Both the position numbers and the translations under genes were made by a program. The notes beneath the pieces were generated by a model. That model saw nothing but the letters and a program-made list of their open reading frames with translations, was not told the DNA's origin and did not search any database. A stretch of 64,000 bases of DNA from a secondary endosymbiont of Ctenarytaina eucalypti (GTDB lineage: Bacteria > Pseudomonadota > Gammaproteobacteria > Enterobacterales > Enterobacteriaceae). Below are positions 61,261-64,000 of the stretch, one piece after another. How positions within the stretch are numbered: position 1 is the first letter of the stretch; each line of letters opens with the position of its first letter. The stretch covers positions 744,001 to 808,000 of the forward strand of contig NC_018419.1 in NCBI RefSeq assembly GCF_000287335.1. The letters are read 5' to 3'.

Positions 61261-62255
61261 TGAGAAATAATAACGAACGCATTATCATCACACCGGGAGA
61301 ACCCGCTGGAATAGGTCCTGATCTCATCGTTATCCTAGCTCAGCAGGCGTGGCCAGTCGAGCTGGTAATATGTGCTGAGCCTACAATATTGATGTCCCGG
61401 GCAAAGCAACTTCACCTCCCTTTACGTCTTGTTCTTTATCGACCTGAACAACCAGCCATACCTTCTAGAGCCGGCGAACTAACTGTGCTACCCGTCTCAG
61501 CGCAGGTACCGGTCATTGCCGGCACTCTTAATGTAGATAATAGCCATTATGTAATAGCAACTCTGGCCCGCGCCTGTGACGGCTGCCTCAACGGCGAATT
61601 CGCAGCACTGCTAACAGGTCCGGTGCATAAAGGCATTATTAACGAGGGAGGCATTCCGTTCATCGGCCATACCGAATATTTCGCTGAGCGGAGTGGGTGT
61701 GATCTCGTAGTCATGATGTTAGCGACACAGTCGCTGCGTGTCGCTCTTGCAACCACTCACGTGCCGCTGCTGGCAGTTCCAGGCGCCATCACTCGTCAGT
61801 CCCTTCAGAAAGTGATTACGATTTTAGTCCAGTCCCTGAAAAAACAATTCAGCGTCCCGCAGCCGTGCATCTATGTTTGTGGGCTGAACCCCCACGCCGG
61901 CGAAAGCGGCTATATGGGGCTGGAAGAAATTGAGATAATCACCCCTGTTCTGGATAAACTGCGCGATACAGGGTACCATTTGATCGGACCGTTGCCCGCT
62001 GATACTTTATTCCAAATAAAATATTTGCAACAGGCAGATGCGGTACTAGCTATGTACCACGATCAAGGGCTACCGGTGATAAAATATCAGGGATTCGGCC
62101 GTACGGTTAATATCACGCTGGGGCTTCCTTTTATTCGTACGTCCGTTGACCATGGCACAGCTCTAGAGCTATCGGGTTCAGGATATGCAAAGGCTGGCAG
62201 TATTAAAACTGCTCTGAATCTTACCATAAGAATGATTAGAAATCGTAATGAATAA
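61260..62255 (+). CDS. pdxA: 4-hydroxythreonine-4-phosphate dehydrogenase
   Basis: A 331-residue enzyme (E. coli PdxA 329) that oxidises 4-phosphohydroxy-threonine in pyridoxal 5'-phosphate synthesis. [20 protein letters not shown], the metal-binding histidine motif [21 protein letters not shown] and [12 protein letters not shown] are conserved. It overlaps surA by one base and rsmA by eight, so the operon is translationally coupled. Vitamin B6 is a common symbiont product, though the rest of the pathway is outside the window. Confidence 0.95.
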   Translation: MRNNNERIIITPGEPAGIGPDLIVILAQQAWPVELVICAEPTILMSRAKQLHLPLRLVLYRPEQPAIPSRAGELTVLPVSAQVPVIAGTLNVDNSHYVIATLARACDGCLNGEFAALLTGPVHKGIINEGGIPFIGHTEYFAERSGCDLVVMMLATQSLRVALATTHVPLLAVPGAITRQSLQKVITILVQSLKKQFSVPQPCIYVCGLNPHAGESGYMGLEEIEIITPVLDKLRDTGYHLIGPLPADTLFQIKYLQQADAVLAMYHDQGLPVIKYQGFGRTVNITLGLPFIRTSVDHGTALELSGSGYAKAGSIKTALNLTIRMIRNRNE

Positions 62256-63066
62256 CCGCGTTTATCGGGGGCATGTAGCTCAAAAGCATTTCGGCCAGCA
62301 CTTTTTGCACGATAAAAAAATGATCGACACTATTGTTTCTGCTATTCATCCCGAGGCAGGCGATGCAATGGTTGAAATAGGGCCTGGATTAGGTGCCCTG
62401 ACTGCGCTCGTGGCAGCGCGCGTTAACGCCATGACTGTAATTGAAGTTGACCGTGATTTAATTAACCGCCTAGCTACTCATTTTTTTTTACGGGGCCGGC
62501 TGAACATCAAAAACCAGGACGCGCTGACAGTAAATTTTTCCGAGCTTTCCAACGAGTTGGGACGGCCTCTTCGGGTATTTGGTAACCTGCCTTACAATAT
62601 TTCCACACCGCTGATTTTTCATCTCTTCCAATATACTCATGTTGTTCGTGACATGCACTTTATGCTGCAAAAAGAAGTAGTCAACCGGCTCATAGCGCGT
62701 CCGAACAGTAAATCCTACGGCCGATTAAGCGTCATGGCCCAATACTACTGCGATATTATCCCGATACTGGAGGTGCAGCCGGCTTCATTTCGGCCGGTTC
62801 CAAAAGTGGATTCAGCGGTCGTGCGTCTAGTGCCCTATTTGACGCTACCGTTTCCAGTCTACGATTTAAACACACTGACTACCTTAACTAAAGTGGTCTT
62901 CAACCAGCGCCGCAAGACGCTGCGTAATAGCCTTGCTAATCTTTTTAGTGTACAACAACTAGAAGAACAGAATATAGACGCGACGCTACGCGCAGAAAAT
63001 GTGAGCGTTGAGCATTACTGCCGATTAGCTAACGTTCTTACGGAACGTTCTATTGCAAAAAACTAA
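62248..63066 (+). CDS. rsmA: 16S rRNA dimethyladenosine transferase (KsgA)
   Basis: A 272-residue methyltransferase (E. coli RsmA 273) that dimethylates two adjacent adenines near the 3' end of 16S rRNA during small-subunit maturation. The SAM-binding motif is [10 protein letters not shown], the catalytic motif is GNLPYNIST, and the N-terminal HFGQHFLHD is conserved. It overlaps pdxA by eight bases. A T9 run near 62481-62489 is a potential slippage site, but the frame is intact. apaG, which separates rsmA from apaH in E. coli, is absent. Confidence 0.95.
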   Translation: MNNRVYRGHVAQKHFGQHFLHDKKMIDTIVSAIHPEAGDAMVEIGPGLGALTALVAARVNAMTVIEVDRDLINRLATHFFLRGRLNIKNQDALTVNFSELSNELGRPLRVFGNLPYNISTPLIFHLFQYTHVVRDMHFMLQKEVVNRLIARPNSKSYGRLSVMAQYYCDIIPILEVQPASFRPVPKVDSAVVRLVPYLTLPFPVYDLNTLTTLTKVVFNQRRKTLRNSLANLFSVQQLEEQNIDATLRAENVSVEHYCRLANVLTERSIAKN

Positions 63067-63770
63067 TATCAGTATTATGGTGATTCACCGCTCATCTAAT
63101 CTCTAATAACGGATTTAAAAAACTTTTTGCAAGAAAACGGCTGTATCCTCCGCCTGTAGAAAGTTTCTCGATGCAACATGCTAAGCCATCTCGGAAGTGC
63201 TGTTTTCTCGTAATCTTCAAATGCATGATCTGAGTCTGTCTGTTTAAAAATAGAATTTTATGCTTTTATGCTAGTCTATTTTAGTGGGGAAATATTCTTC
63301 CTCGGCTATAATGTTTTTTCATGAGCCCTTACTTTCACTGCATTATATAACATTATACGGATGCATCTGATGACGCGTTAGGTATTCATAACATCAATTG
63401 ACTCAATAAATATGTTCAGACATGTATATTAGCGAAATGATATTTTCTAGAATAAACAGCCTTAGCGTTTCCCCTATACGCTAAGATCGAGTAATATTAG
63501 AAACTGGTTTATGAAGATGCCTCATCTTTACTGCGATATCAAAAAAAGCATTAACAGCCAAGAAAGTCAGGTGAAGGTAGAGAGTGTAATGGGCAAACAG
63601 CCCACACTCTTTCGCGGTAAAGAGCGTCAAGATATTCTTAGTACGGTATTAGTTAATCAGAATCGTAAAATAAAGACTTATCAAGATATTTTTTAAATCA
63701 GCGCAGCCAGGGCTAAGTTACCATTCCCTTGCTTTCTCGTGGCAAAACTTTCTCTGATACACTACTCACT
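63067..63770. other. Intergenic region rsmA-apaH (apaG lost)
   Basis: About 700 bp where enterobacteria carry apaG. I could not read apaG beyond a possible few start codons near 63079, too short to count. A stem CTTAGCGT/ACGCTAAG lies at 63461-63485. A 61-codon frame at 63511-63696 shows no family resemblance. Confidence 0.55.
63461..63485. repeat. Perfect 8-bp hairpin upstream of apaH
   Basis: CTTAGCGT at 63461-63468 and ACGCTAAG at 63478-63485 flank a 9-nt loop. No T-run follows. Confidence 0.6.
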
Positions 63771-64000
63771 ATGTCCACTTATTTAATTGGTGATATTCAC
63801 GGCTGCTTTGACGAGCTAAAGCTCATATTATCCCATGTTCGCTTTAATCCAGAGCTAGATACCCTATGGCTCACTGGGGATCTTGTCGCGCGCGGTCCTG
63901 GGTCGCTGGAAGTGCTACGCTTAGTGCGTAGCTTTGGCTATAACCTGCGTATGGTTCTGGGAAATCATGATCTACATTTATTAGCCGTCTATGCCGGTAT
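63771..64000 (+). CDS. apaH: Diadenosine tetraphosphatase, partial (cut by window edge)
   Basis: An ATG at 63771 opens a frame that runs to the window edge, 76 complete codons. The phosphoesterase motifs [23 protein letters not shown] and [13 protein letters not shown] match E. coli ApaH, which splits Ap4A to two ADP and also removes Np4 caps from RNA. It ends the lptD-surA-pdxA-rsmA block. The C-terminal three quarters lie outside the window. Confidence 0.93.
   Translation, partial: MSTYLIGDIHGCFDELKLILSHVRFNPELDTLWLTGDLVARGPGSLEVLRLVRSFGYNLRMVLGNHDLHLLAVYAG

Noticed and set aside
63511-63696. 61-codon frame between rsmA and apaH, tested as apaG
   Set aside because: None of the ApaG signatures is present, and the length is half that of ApaG. 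A possible start of apaG near 63079 matches only three or four residues, too little to support a call.
1-64000. tRNA, rRNA, CRISPR arrays, insertion sequences and prophage genes
   Set aside because: I looked for T-arm GTTCRA patterns with acceptor pairing, regularly spaced direct repeats and transposase or integrase signatures, and found none. A dedicated scan could still find a degenerate copy.

Overview
The window reads as part of the chromosome of an insect-associated, genome-reducing member of the Enterobacterales. Every recognisable housekeeping protein aligns from memory with its Escherichia coli counterpart at nearly full length, and short blocks keep enterobacterial order: holA-lptE-leuS, rpsO-pnp-(nlpI)-deaD, coaBC-dut-(slmA)-pyrE, (zapA)/(ygfB)-pepP-ubiH-ubiI, ribF-ileS-lspA-(fkpB)-ispH and djlA/lptD-surA-pdxA-rsmA-apaH. 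Names in parentheses are pseudogene remnants I could read residue by residue. About 36 kb of 64 kb (roughly 57 percent) is intact coding sequence. The rest is long AT-rich tracts with no intact gene, as expected of a host-restricted symbiont in mid-decay. A Sodalis-like lineage is a guess, and I do not name a species.

Layout. 1-4.2 kb: holA (cut by the window edge), lptE and leuS on the minus strand. 4.2-7.8 kb: a gene desert with two orphan minus-strand terminator-like hairpins. 7.8-9.4 kb: an apparently intact trimeric autotransporter adhesin. 10.7-16.1 kb: rpsO, pnp, nlpI remnant, deaD. 16.4-19.4 kb: pyrE, slmA remnant, dut, coaBC. 21.7-23.1 kb: a lone MFS transporter between two deserts. 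25.3-30.2 kb: remnants of zapA and ygfB, then pepP-ubiH-ubiI. 32.6-34.0 kb: sbcB. 36.3-37.6 kb: mepM. 39.0-43.1 kb: rpsT, dnaJ, dnaK with a heat-shock-type promoter. 45.9-47.2 kb: glyA. 49.8-55.5 kb: ribF, ileS, lspA, fkpB remnant, ispH. 56.5-64 kb: djlA, lptD, surA, pdxA, rsmA and the start of apaH.

The retained genes cover translation (S15, S20, LeuRS, IleRS, RsmA), RNA turnover (PNPase, DeaD), replication (HolA), chaperones (DnaK, DnaJ, DjlA), cofactors (FAD, CoA, pyridoxal phosphate, isoprenoids, ubiquinone), nucleotides (PyrE, Dut), one-carbon metabolism (GlyA) and outer-membrane construction (LptD, LptE, SurA, LspA, MepM). The outer-membrane set is notable because the window also holds a surface adhesin whose family needs a working outer membrane.

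The most interesting points are: (1) the trimeric autotransporter, with an odd lysine-rich extension before its signal peptide, kept in a degraded neighbourhood; (2) an isolated MFS carrier with a T9-G7 tract; (3) many long, near-perfect inverted repeats with short loops, one of them an 18-bp perfect repeat inside ispH that coincides with amino-acid changes and looks like template-directed quasipalindrome repair; (4) loss of two cell-division regulators (slmA, zapA) preserved as readable fossils; (5) in-frame genes with damaged signature motifs (UbiI, and the editing domains of IleRS and LeuRS).
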